Part shown: positions 26,524 to 34,282 of the stretch, piece after piece
Numbering within the stretch: position 1 is the first letter of the stretch
How the letters are laid out: each line of letters starts with the position of its first letter
Origin: Streptomyces morookaense
GTDB taxonomy: Bacteria; Actinomycetota; Actinomycetes; Streptomycetales; Streptomycetaceae
Assembly: GCF_013030945.1 (NCBI RefSeq)
Contig: NZ_JABBXF010000080.1
Span: 1 to 54,436, forward strand
DNA length: 54,436 nt
Direction: 5' to 3'
Made by a program: the position numbers and the translations under genes
The notes under the pieces: model-generated
Told to the model about the DNA's origin: nothing
The model's input: only the letters and a program-made list of their open reading frames with translations
Databases searched by the model: none

Positions 26524-26871
26524 CCGTGCTGGGTCAGTGAGTCAGTGATCCGGCGCGTCGTCGGTTCGCGTGAGGTGATGAGCGAGCAACTTGAACACCT
26601 GCTGCTGACCAACGAGTCGCCCGACGTCACCCTGCAAGTGCTGCCCTTCGCCAGAGGTGCTCATGCAGCAGCCATGGGCAGCTTTATGATCCTCGGCGGG
26701 GTTGAGCCGTCACTCGATGTTGTGTACGTCGACATCCACGTCGGGTCGCTCTTCATGGAGAAGGAAGAAGAGTTGGAGCGATACAGACTTGCGTTCGACT
26801 ACCTGCGCGTCCAAGCGTTGGACATGGCGGCCACCTCCGCCCTCATCAAGCGCGTTCTCAGGGAGATGTGA
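26524..26871 (+). pseudogene. truncated XRE-DUF5753 regulator (C-terminal fragment)
   Basis: About 115 codons match the C-terminal part of DUF5753 proteins: SVIRRVVGSREVMSEQLEHL, then VTLQVLPFARGAHAAAMGSF, VVYVDIHVGSLFMEKEEE and a final LRVQALDMAATSALIKRVL. A full-length member has an N-terminal XRE helix-turn-helix and about 150 further residues, all missing here. The frame remains open to 26344 but that part is not recognisable. The stop overlaps the ATG of the DUF397 gene (TGATG), which is the normal coupling, so the 3' end is intact and only the 5' end is lost. Confidence 0.7.
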
Positions 26872-27080
26872 TGCAGGGAGTACCCTCAGCGATACCGAGG
26901 GAAGCTTGGTTCAAGTCCTCGTACAGCGGCGCCGGCACGACGGAATGCGTTGAAGCTGCGCACGCGGATGAGTGCACTGGCGTACGTGACTCCAAGTGCC
27001 CGCACGGTGTCATTCTTGCCTTCTCACAAGCTGCCTGGAGCAGCTTCATAGGCGGAATACGAGGAGGCGGACTGGGTTGA
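26871..27080 (+). CDS. DUF397 domain protein
   Basis: 69 residues with the DUF397 signature: WFKSSYSGAGTTECVEAA near 13, then GVRDSKCPHGVILAFSQAAWSSFI. Such proteins are encoded next to XRE-DUF5753 regulators throughout Streptomyces and act with them; the BldB/WhiJ-type pairs influence development. Here the partner is a truncated copy, so this gene may be orphaned. ATG 26871 overlaps the upstream stop codon. Confidence 0.85.
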   Translation: MQGVPSAIPREAWFKSSYSGAGTTECVEAAHADECTGVRDSKCPHGVILAFSQAAWSSFIGGIRGGGLG

Positions 27081-27222
27081 CCCAAACCGTCCTCCTGGTC
27101 CGGACGTCGTCGGCAAGTGCATGATTCAAACGCTCGGAGGCGGCGCCCCTCATTGCGCCGTGCAGCGCCAACAGACCCGGACCCCCGTGCCGGGCCCATC
27201 GGCGCGCCGGGACGCGCGGCCT

Positions 27223-28437
27223 CTACCGCGGAGCCGAACCCGATGCCCCCGCCCGCTTCGTGATCGCATCCCCCATCCGCAGCGCCATCTGTATCTGGCT
27301 CTCGTCCCTGTGCGTCGGCGTCCACGAGTACACCGCCGTGCGCTGCAGGTCCCGCGTCGCCATCACCGCCGAGTTGTAGCCGTACCGCTCCCCCGTCTTG
27401 CCCCACAACGTCACGCCGTTGATCGTGACCGTCTGAAGGCCCTTGCTGTAGCGGGCCGGGGTGCCGTCCACCATGCGCACCTCGGGTGCCGGCATCTCGA
27501 ACATCTTGTTCAGGGTCGCCTTCGGCAAAACCTTGCCCGGCGTGAACAGGGCCTTGATGAAGCGCTCCAAGTCGCCCGTCGTCGAGATGACTTCGCCCTC
27601 GCCCCACGCCTCCGACTGGTTGTACTCCGTCGCGTCCTTCAGCGTGCCGTCCGACATCGCCAGGTAGCCGTGGACGTGCGGGCCGTGGAGCTTCGGGTCG
27701 TTGCCCGGGAAGGACGTGTGGTGCAGGCCCAGGGGGCGCAGGATGCGGTCGCCGATGGCCTTGCCGTACGGCTTGCCCGTCACCTTTTCCAGCAGCATGG
27801 ACGCCAGGACGTAGTTCATGCCCCGGTACTCCTGCTTCGTGCCCGGCGTGAACTTCATCGGCGCGTTCCCGGGGAGGGTGGCCACTATCTGCTTCGGAGT
27901 CCAGTGATCGTCGCGGTGGGCGAGGATCTGTTCCGGGGTGTTCTTCTGCTGAGACGGTGGGATGACCTCGCTCGGCAAACCGCTTGTGTGGTCGAGGAGT
28001 TGGGAGGCCTTGATCGGGGCGTAGCTCTTCGGCAGCACGCCCGGCAGGTAGTTCTGGATCGGCTTGTCCAGGTCCACCCGGCCCTCCGCCGACAGTTGCA
28101 GGACCGCCGCCGCCACGAACATCTTCGTGATGCTGCCCGCCCGGAAGGTGTCGTCCTGGCGTATCGGGGCGCCCGTCCCGCGGTTCGCCACGCCTGCCGT
28201 GCCGTACCAGCTTCCCGCGGTGCCGCCGACGCGGAGCTGGGCGGCCGTCGCCTGCGGGTGGTCGAGGTCGGAGACGGCTGCGCGCAACGCGGCGGTGTCG
28301 AGACGGGGAAGCGTCGTCGCAGACGTCCTCGGCGCCGCGAGCGCGGTCGGGGCCGCAACGCCCGTGAGGAGGGCGGCAGTCAGCGTGGCGCCCACGAGGG
28401 ACCTGCGGGACAAGAAGGTCGGAGTCATGGAGATCAT
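27223..28437 (-). CDS. secreted serine hydrolase, beta-lactamase / DD-peptidase family
   Basis: 404 residues. A twin-arginine signal (SRRSLVGATLTAALLTG) with an AxA cleavage site near 35 marks export by Tat. The penicillin-binding motifs are GSITKMF (SxxK nucleophile, near 102), YRGMNYV (Tyr-x-Asn region, near 200) and WGKTGERYGY (KTG triad, near 350). Class C-type esterases, D-Ala-D-Ala carboxypeptidases and beta-lactamases share this fold; I cannot choose among them. Start ATG 28437 or 28428 is possible. It resumes core-like GC content after the island. Confidence 0.88.
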   Translation of the reverse strand: MISMTPTFLSRRSLVGATLTAALLTGVAAPTALAAPRTSATTLPRLDTAALRAAVSDLDHPQATAAQLRVGGTAGSWYGTAGVANRGTGAPIRQDDTFRAGSITKMFVAAAVLQLSAEGRVDLDKPIQNYLPGVLPKSYAPIKASQLLDHTSGLPSEVIPPSQQKNTPEQILAHRDDHWTPKQIVATLPGNAPMKFTPGTKQEYRGMNYVLASMLLEKVTGKPYGKAIGDRILRPLGLHHTSFPGNDPKLHGPHVHGYLAMSDGTLKDATEYNQSEAWGEGEVISTTGDLERFIKALFTPGKVLPKATLNKMFEMPAPEVRMVDGTPARYSKGLQTVTINGVTLWGKTGERYGYNSAVMATRDLQRTAVYSWTPTHRDESQIQMALRMGDAITKRAGASGSAPR

Positions 28438-28557
28438 GGTTCCGGCGCAGGGCCCGCCCTGCCATCCGGGGCTAGCCCCCACCCTCCCCCGATGTCTCCC
28501 CGGGACAATGCTCAGGGTTAGCCTCAGGGTCACCCCACTCTTCAGGGAGGTTTGCCC

Positions 28558-28857
28558 ATGAGGATTCCCGCGTCCCTCGTCTCCGCCACCGGGCTCGTCG
28601 GCGGGTACGCCGTCGCCCGGTGGACCGGGAAGCGGCCCCTCGGCGGTGTCGTGCTCGCCACCGCCGGGGCCACCGCCGCGCGGGAGTGGAACGCCCGGGG
28701 CGGGGCCGCGACGGCCGCCGCCCTCACCGGGCTCTACGTCGCCGCCTTCGGCGGGTCGCACCCGCTCGCCAAGAAGGTCGGCGCGTGGCCGTCCGTCCTC
28801 GGCGTGGCGGGTGCCATGGCCCTCACCTCCTGGGCTGTGACAGAGCGCAAGCGCTGA
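28558..28857 (+). CDS. small membrane protein
   Basis: 99 residues with three or four hydrophobic stretches (LVSATGLVGGYAVA; GVVLATAGATAA; AAALTGLYVAAFGG; VLGVAGAMALTSWAV). Conserved-looking but unassigned; the fold is presumably an integral membrane bundle. GGGAGG lies seven bases before ATG 28558. It is divergent from the serine hydrolase and convergent with the aldo/keto reductase, ending four bases before it. Confidence 0.72.
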   Translation: MRIPASLVSATGLVGGYAVARWTGKRPLGGVVLATAGATAAREWNARGGAATAAALTGLYVAAFGGSHPLAKKVGAWPSVLGVAGAMALTSWAVTERKR

Positions 28858-28861
28858 GCGG

Positions 28862-29806
28862 CTACGCCGACGCCTCCGTCAGGCGCGCCACCTCCGCCTC
28901 CGTGAGCTGCAGGTCCGCGACCGCCAGGAGCGCCGGCAGCTGCTCCACCGTGCGCGCGCTCGCCAGCGGCGAGGCCACCGTCGGCTGCGCCGCCAGCCAC
29001 GCCAGCGCCACGGTCGCGATCTCGGCGTCGTGTGCAGCCGCAATCTCGTCCAGCGCGGCGAGGACGCGCGGGCCGCGCTCGGACTTCAGGTGCTCGGCCG
29101 CCGTGCCCGCACGCGCGCTGTCCACGTCCGCCCCCGGCCGGTACTTGCCGGTCAGGAAGCCCGAGGCGAGTGCGTAGTACGGGACGGCGGCCAGGCCGTG
29201 TTCGGCGGCCACGTCCGCCAGGTCGCCCTCGTACGTGTCACGCGACACCAGGTTGTAGTGCGGCTGGATGGCGACGTATTTGGCAATGCCGTTCGCCTCC
29301 GAGAAGTTGAGCGCCTCGGTCAGGCGGTCGGCGGTGATGTTGGAGGCCGCGATCTCGCGGACCTTGCCCTCCTTCACCAGGGCGTCCAGGGCCGTGAGGA
29401 ACTCCTCCACCGGCACCGACAGGTCGTCGTAGTGCGTGTAGTACAGGTCGATGTGGTCGGTGCGCAGACGGCGCAGGGAGTCCTCCACGCCCGACTTGAT
29501 GGCGTCGGCGGCCAGGCCGCGCGGTTCGGGAACGCCGGCGCCGACCTTGGTCGCGATGACGACGTCGTCCCGATTGCCGCGTGCGGCCAGCCAGTTGCCG
29601 ATGATGGTCTCGGATTCGCCGCCCTGGTTGCCCGGCGCCCAGGCCGAGTACACATCCGCGGTGTCGATGAAATTGCCGCCGGCGCCGACGTAGGCGTCCA
29701 GGACGGCGAACGACTGGGCTTCGTCCGCCGTCCAGCCGAAGACATTGCCGCCGAGCGCCAGCGGGTGGACGGACAGGTTGCCGATCTTCCGGAAGTTGTC
29801 AGCCAT
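28862..29806 (-). CDS. aldo/keto reductase
   Basis: 314 residues, a TIM-barrel NADPH-dependent reductase. Catalytic Asp and Tyr are in FIDTADVYSAW near 50, Lys in VIATKVGAG near 85, and His in LYYTHYDDLSVP near 125, giving the D-Y-K-H tetrad. The NADP-binding end reads SPLASARTVEQL near 280. The substrate is unspecified. ATG 29806 has GGAAG eleven bases upstream. It lies 53 bp downstream of the sugar-porter-type MFS gene in the same direction, so the two may be cotranscribed. Confidence 0.9.
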   Translation of the reverse strand: MADNFRKIGNLSVHPLALGGNVFGWTADEAQSFAVLDAYVGAGGNFIDTADVYSAWAPGNQGGESETIIGNWLAARGNRDDVVIATKVGAGVPEPRGLAADAIKSGVEDSLRRLRTDHIDLYYTHYDDLSVPVEEFLTALDALVKEGKVREIAASNITADRLTEALNFSEANGIAKYVAIQPHYNLVSRDTYEGDLADVAAEHGLAAVPYYALASGFLTGKYRPGADVDSARAGTAAEHLKSERGPRVLAALDEIAAAHDAEIATVALAWLAAQPTVASPLASARTVEQLPALLAVADLQLTEAEVARLTEASA

Positions 29807-29859
29807 AACGTGATCAACTTCCGTGGCCCGGCTGCTATTCCGTGGATCCGCCGTTCCCG

Positions 29860-31329
29860 CTATTCCGCCGGGGCCGGCGCCGGCAAAGGGTCCGCGGCCA
29901 CCGAGAGCGGTGTGGCGATGTCCTCCAGGGAGCGGCCTTCCGCCCGTACTGCCAGCAGTGCGGCGGTCAGCCCGGCCAGGCACATCAGCGTGGCGCCGAT
30001 GTCGAAGGCCAGGACGGTGTCGCCGATGACGCCGCTGCTGGTCAGCTGGGAGAAGAGCAGCGGGCCGCTGATGCCGCCCGCTGCCGTGCCCACCGCGTAG
30101 AAGAAGGCGATCGCCATCGCCCGGGTCTCCATCGGGAAGATCTCCGAAACGGTCAGATAGGCACTGCTCGCGCCCGCGGAGGCGAAGAAGAGCACCACCG
30201 CCCAGCAGGCCGTGAGCGTGGTCGCGTTCAGGCTGCCGGTGCTGAAGAAATACGCCGTGACGAAGAGCAGGACGCCCGCCAGCAGATACGTCGAGGAGAT
30301 CATGATGCGCCGGCCGAGCGTGTCGAAGAGCTTTCCGAGGAAGAGGGGGCCGAGGAAGTTGCCCGCGGCTATGACGGCGAAGTAGTAGCCCGTGTGCGAC
30401 GTGGAGACGCCGAAGAACTTGGTCAGGATCGCGCCGAAGCCGAAGGTGATGGCGTTGTAGAGGAAGGCCTGGCCGACGAAGAGCGCGAGCCCGAGAATCG
30501 CCCGCCGCGTGTAGTCCTTGAACAGGGTGCGGGCGATGACGCGGAATCCGATGCTCCCGCGCTGGCGGATGGTGATCCTGCCGGTGGCGGGGGGCAGTGG
30601 GGCACCCTTCTCGGCCGCGATGCGTGCCTCGATCGCGTCGACCAGTTCCTCGGCCTCCTCGCCGCGGCCATGGATGAACAGCCACCGTGGACTTTCCGGC
30701 ACCTGGCGCCGTACGAGCAGGATGACCAGGCCCAGGACGACGCCCAGCCCGAAGGTCAGCCGCCACCCCACGGCACGGGCGAAGATCGCCGTGTCGAGCA
30801 TCAGTATCGACAGCAGCGAGCCGCCTATTGCACCGAGCCAGAAACTCCCGTTGATGATGAGGTCGACGCGGCCGCGGTAGACGGCCGGGATCAGTTCGTC
30901 GATGGCGGAGTTGATGGCCGCGTACTCGCCTCCGATGCCGAAGCCCGTGAGGAAGCGGAAGGTGAAGAACCACCAGGAGCTGAACGAGGCCGCGGTCAGC
31001 GCCGTCGCGGCCAGGTAGACCGCGAGCGTCACCATGAAGAGTTTCTTCCGCCCGAATTTATCGGTCAGGCGTCCGAAGAAGAGTGCCCCCGAACACGCCC
31101 CCGCCACATAGAGCGCGGCCGCCATGCCGGTGACACCGCCGGAGCTGATCGGCAGGCCGCTGCCTTTTTCGGCGAGCCGGCCGGCGATGTTCCCGACGAC
31201 CGTCACCTCCAAGCCGTCCAGGATCCAGACCGTTCCCAGTCCGATGACAACCGTCCAGTGCCAGCGCGACCAGGGCAGTCGGTCGAGTCGCGCGGGCACG
31301 GACGTGGAGATGGTCCTCGCGGTCGTCAC
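29860..31329 (-). CDS. MFS transporter, sugar/metabolite porter type
   Basis: About 489 residues with twelve helices and sugar-porter hallmarks: GRLTDKFGRKKLF after TM2, RFLTGFGIGGEYAA in TM4 and PESPRWL after TM6, before a long central loop; the second half repeats with GKLFDTLGRR. These proton symporters import sugars, aromatic acids or related metabolites. The start is uncertain: GTG 31329 (VTTARTIST) is used, while TTG 31371 opens a longer frame with no ribosome-binding site. It precedes an aldo/keto reductase, which may act on the imported compound (inference). Confidence 0.85.
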   Translation of the reverse strand: MTTARTISTSVPARLDRLPWSRWHWTVVIGLGTVWILDGLEVTVVGNIAGRLAEKGSGLPISSGGVTGMAAALYVAGACSGALFFGRLTDKFGRKKLFMVTLAVYLAATALTAASFSSWWFFTFRFLTGFGIGGEYAAINSAIDELIPAVYRGRVDLIINGSFWLGAIGGSLLSILMLDTAIFARAVGWRLTFGLGVVLGLVILLVRRQVPESPRWLFIHGRGEEAEELVDAIEARIAAEKGAPLPPATGRITIRQRGSIGFRVIARTLFKDYTRRAILGLALFVGQAFLYNAITFGFGAILTKFFGVSTSHTGYYFAVIAAGNFLGPLFLGKLFDTLGRRIMISSTYLLAGVLLFVTAYFFSTGSLNATTLTACWAVVLFFASAGASSAYLTVSEIFPMETRAMAIAFFYAVGTAAGGISGPLLFSQLTSSGVIGDTVLAFDIGATLMCLAGLTAALLAVRAEGRSLEDIATPLSVAADPLPAPAPAE

Positions 31330-31440
31330 ACCATCTGAGTGCCCTATTTGAAGCAGAACATTCTCGGGCAAATGTGCGGGCGAGCGGACGTACGAATGTG
31401 CGAAGCGGTCGAGGGTCCGATGACGGCTGAAGGCCCTTGT

Positions 31441-32559
31441 CTACGGCTGGAGGCCCTTGTCCCGCAGCCACGGCAGCGGGTCCACCGGCCCGCCGCCGCC
31501 CGGCCGCACCTCCAGGTGCAGATGCGGACCCGTGACATTGCCGGTCGCGCCGACCCGTCCGATGACATCGCCCGCCGCCACCTTGCCGGACGTGACCACC
31601 ATCGACGACAGGTGGCAGAACCACAGCTCCGTGCCGTCGTCCTGGGTCAGGACGATGCGGTAGCCGTACGCACCCGCCCAGCCCGCCTGAGTGATCGTGC
31701 CGCCGCCGACCGCCTTGACGGGCGTGCCCGTCGGAGCGGCGAAATCCTCGCCCGTGTGATTCGCGGACCACATGTTTCCCGACTGCCCGAATCCCGCGGT
31801 GAGGGTGTACGAGCCGACCGGAAGAACGTACGAACCGTGTTCGCTGCGCGACGGCGCCGCGGGCTTCTGCGTTTCGGGACCGGCGGCGTCCGCGGCCTTG
31901 CCCTCGGCCTTGTCCCCGGCCTGCGGAGCCTGCTGGTTTTCCTCGGCCTGTTCCTGCGCCTTCGCCTTCGCCGTCTCCTCGGCCGCGGTCTTGCGGTGCG
32001 CGTCCTCCGCGGCCTTCGCCTCGCTCTCGCGGGCGGCCTCCTCGGCGGAGTCCTGCTGGTGCTCGGCCTGCTGGAGAATACGGGCCCGCAGCGCTTCGCC
32101 GGCGTCCGCGGCGTTCTGCGCCAATGCGGGAGCGGAGGCCGGGTCGTTCACCGGTTCGGATGCTTCGCGCGATGCGGCGGGAGCCGGGGATTCCTCTTCG
32201 ACCACTCCGAGCAGTTTTCCGGCCATCTCCGGCAATTCCTTCAGGTCCGGTACGTCCGGCACGGATATCGGCGCCGCCGGACGGTCCTGGGCACTCGCCA
32301 TACCGCCCGCGCCGACCGCCGCAATGACGCCCACACCGAGAACGGCGCCGCTGCGGGCCATCGAGCCGCCCCGCTGTTTGGCGACCCGGTGCCGGCCGCG
32401 TGCGGCGGGCGCGGAGTCCTCGCCGGGGTTCCATTCCTCGGGGCCGGCGGCGGGCGCTTGTCCGTACGCCGCGTACGGGCCCTGGGGGTCGTACGGAACG
32501 TGCGGAGCATGGGAACCAGCGTGCGAACTGCCGTCCGGGACCGGGCTGTTGGACGCCAC
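31441..32559 (-). CDS. M23 family peptidoglycan endopeptidase
   Basis: 372 residues. A cytoplasmic Pro/Gly/Ser-rich head (1-65) leads into an Ala/Gly membrane or signal segment (about 67-90). A Glu/Ala/Lys-rich coiled coil follows (about 150-230), then a C-terminal LytM domain with the zinc ligands in ANHTGEDFAAPTG near 270 and HLHLEVRPG near 345. It should cleave peptide cross-links of the cell wall, probably during growth or spore germination. GTG 32559 follows AAAGGAG. A c-di-AMP riboswitch in its leader ties wall remodelling to c-di-AMP. Confidence 0.9.
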   Translation of the reverse strand: MASNSPVPDGSSHAGSHAPHVPYDPQGPYAAYGQAPAAGPEEWNPGEDSAPAARGRHRVAKQRGGSMARSGAVLGVGVIAAVGAGGMASAQDRPAAPISVPDVPDLKELPEMAGKLLGVVEEESPAPAASREASEPVNDPASAPALAQNAADAGEALRARILQQAEHQQDSAEEAARESEAKAAEDAHRKTAAEETAKAKAQEQAEENQQAPQAGDKAEGKAADAAGPETQKPAAPSRSEHGSYVLPVGSYTLTAGFGQSGNMWSANHTGEDFAAPTGTPVKAVGGGTITQAGWAGAYGYRIVLTQDDGTELWFCHLSSMVVTSGKVAAGDVIGRVGATGNVTGPHLHLEVRPGGGGPVDPLPWLRDKGLQP

Positions 32560-32585
32560 GGGGGCGCACTCCTTTCCTTCCTGCT

Positions 32586-32715
32586 CGCCTACCGGGTTAG
32601 CTGACGGGTTCGAGGAGGAAGGTCCTCTACGGTCCGGCTGCTGCCGGCCCGATTCACCCCAGGGGTTGTGGTTCCCCGGTTCCCTGAAGTTGCTGGTCGC
32701 GCAGGTGTAGCCAGA
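32586..32715 (-). ncRNA. ydaO/yuaA-type c-di-AMP riboswitch
   Basis: The leader of the M23 peptidase contains the conserved blocks of this class in order on the minus strand: GGGGAACC, then GGGGTGAATC, AGGACC, and a 3' block GAACCCGTCAGCTAACC followed by GGTAGGC. The last is the strongest signature. The aptamer ends about 26 bases before the start codon. In Streptomyces the class controls cell-wall hydrolases, with high c-di-AMP lowering expression (established knowledge). The 5' boundary is approximate. Confidence 0.88.
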
Positions 32716-32890
32716 CGTGCGGGATTCGGCGAAGGCGCACGGTGCCGCCTCTTGCGGCGGTTTGACGACCGCGCTGCGTTATCGAACGTTAATAGACACG
32801 GCAGCCGATTTCCAAGCCGAAAGCATGAATTCACGGGGCTCTTGGGCAGGTTTTGCCATGGGGCGGGCGTGCCGCCCAGATCAAGATCGA

Positions 32891-34012
32891 TTACGCACGG
32901 TGCGGGTGCCCGCGGCGGATCGCCAGCAGGGCCATGTCGTCCGCCGTCTCACCGCCCGTGTAACACGCGACGTCCTCGGCCAGGGCATCCAGGAGGGCGT
33001 CCGGGCTGCGGAACTGGCGGCCGCTCAGGCGGCGCTCCGCGTCGTAGAAGTTGCCGTCCGCGTCGCGTGCCTCCGTCACGCCGTCCGTGAAGAGGAGGAG
33101 CGTCGTTCCCGGCGGGAACTCCCACTCCTGGACGTGATCCGGCCACGTGCCGACCTCCCCCATCCCCAGGGGCAGCGCCGCCGGGCCGCGGTGCACCTCG
33201 GTGACGCGGCCCGAGGGGTGGAGCAGGAGCGGGGGCGGGTGGCCGCGGTTGACGAGGCGGAGGGACGAGGCGCCGGGCGGTACTTCGGCCAGGACGGCGG
33301 TCGTGAAGCCCTCGCTCTGGTCGAGGTTGGCGCGCCGTGCGCCCTCCCTCTGCAACGCGCGCTCCAGGCGCGCCGCGAGCCCCGCGAGCGTGCGCTCCTG
33401 CTCGGCCGCCTCACGGAACGCGCCGATGAGGACGGCGACGGCCTCGACCGCGCCGAGGCCCTTGCCGCGGACGTCACCGACGATCACGCGGACGCCGTGC
33501 GGGGTGTCCTGGACCGCGTAGAGGTCGCCGCCGATACGGGCGTCGGCGTGCGCGGCCACGTAGCGCGCGGCGATGCGCAGGCCGCCGATACGGGCCGGGG
33601 GCGTCGGGAGGACGGCGCGCTGGGCCGCCTCCGCGATGCCGCGCGCGGAGGCGAGGCGGCGGTCGCCGCGGCGGACGACGTGGTTGATGCCGAGGGCGAG
33701 GACGCAGACCGTCACGACGGTGACGACCTCGGTGATGCGCTCCCCGATGTCGATGGCGGTGCGGACCGCGGCCAGGCCGAGGGTGGCGACGATCGCCACG
33801 GCTGCCGTGACGAGAGTGAGGCGACGGGAGAGGAGGGCGGCAGCGACGAGCGGGGCTGCGGCGAAGAAAGGGGCGGAGGTGTAGTTGGGGGGTGTTAGGT
33901 AGTCGAAGACGAGGCCGCCGATGATGAGGACGGCGGGCGAAGCGGCCACCAGGCGCCGGGTTCCGCCACGTGCGGCGGTTGCCGGGGGTGCCGGTGGCGT
34001 GCCTCGGGTCAC
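32891..34012 (-). CDS. membrane-bound SpoIIE-type PP2C phosphatase
   Basis: 373 residues. Three or four membrane helices at about 25-115 (AVLIIGGLVFDYL, FFAAAPLVAAALL, LVTAAVAIVATLGL, VVTVCVLALGI) anchor a cytoplasmic serine phosphatase domain (about 150-370). Its metal-binding motifs are RIGGDLYAV near 158, VGDVRGKG near 178, FTDGVTEARD near 325 and ADDMALLAI at the end. The likely substrate is a phosphorylated anti-sigma antagonist. No PAS or kinase domain is present, unlike the paralogue at 2.2-3.9 kb. GTG 34012 has a weak TGGGGCAGG upstream. Confidence 0.87.
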   Translation of the reverse strand: MTRGTPPAPPATAARGGTRRLVAASPAVLIIGGLVFDYLTPPNYTSAPFFAAAPLVAAALLSRRLTLVTAAVAIVATLGLAAVRTAIDIGERITEVVTVVTVCVLALGINHVVRRGDRRLASARGIAEAAQRAVLPTPPARIGGLRIAARYVAAHADARIGGDLYAVQDTPHGVRVIVGDVRGKGLGAVEAVAVLIGAFREAAEQERTLAGLAARLERALQREGARRANLDQSEGFTTAVLAEVPPGASSLRLVNRGHPPPLLLHPSGRVTEVHRGPAALPLGMGEVGTWPDHVQEWEFPPGTTLLLFTDGVTEARDADGNFYDAERRLSGRQFRSPDALLDALAEDVACYTGGETADDMALLAIRRGHPHRA

Positions 34013-34085
34013 CTGCCCCAGCCTTGTGCCGGCGGCTGGGCTTGGCGAGCGGGGGTGCGCCGAGTGGGGGTCCGCTGCGCGGGGC

Positions 34086-34132
34086 GGGGCGACTGCGTCG
34101 GGGCGGCTGTGCCGGGGCGACTGCGTCGGGGC
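34086..34132. repeat. 19-bp direct repeat, period 28
   Basis: GGGGCGACTGCGTCGGGGC occurs at 34086-34104 and 34114-34132 in the 270-bp gap between the phosphatase and helicase genes. Probably a local duplication in the phosphatase leader; no function is evident. Confidence 0.6.
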
Positions 34133-34190
34133 TGGGGTGGGGGCGGCACCGCCGGGCTGCGCCGCGGGGGTTGCTCGCCGTTGCGGCGGG

Positions 34191-34217
34191 GGTGAAGAGG
34201 CGGGGCGCCTCTTCGCC
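34191..34217 (-). terminator. hairpin after the DEAD-box helicase
   Basis: A 9-bp perfect stem GAAGAGGCG/CGCCTCTTC with GGG loop (34194-34214), extended three pairs with one wobble, located about 65 bp past the helicase stop. Confidence 0.65.
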
Positions 34218-34282
34218 TCCCGCCCTTCACCCCCCGTACCGCCTCAGGTCACCCCGTGCCGCCTCAGGTCGCCCCCATCACC

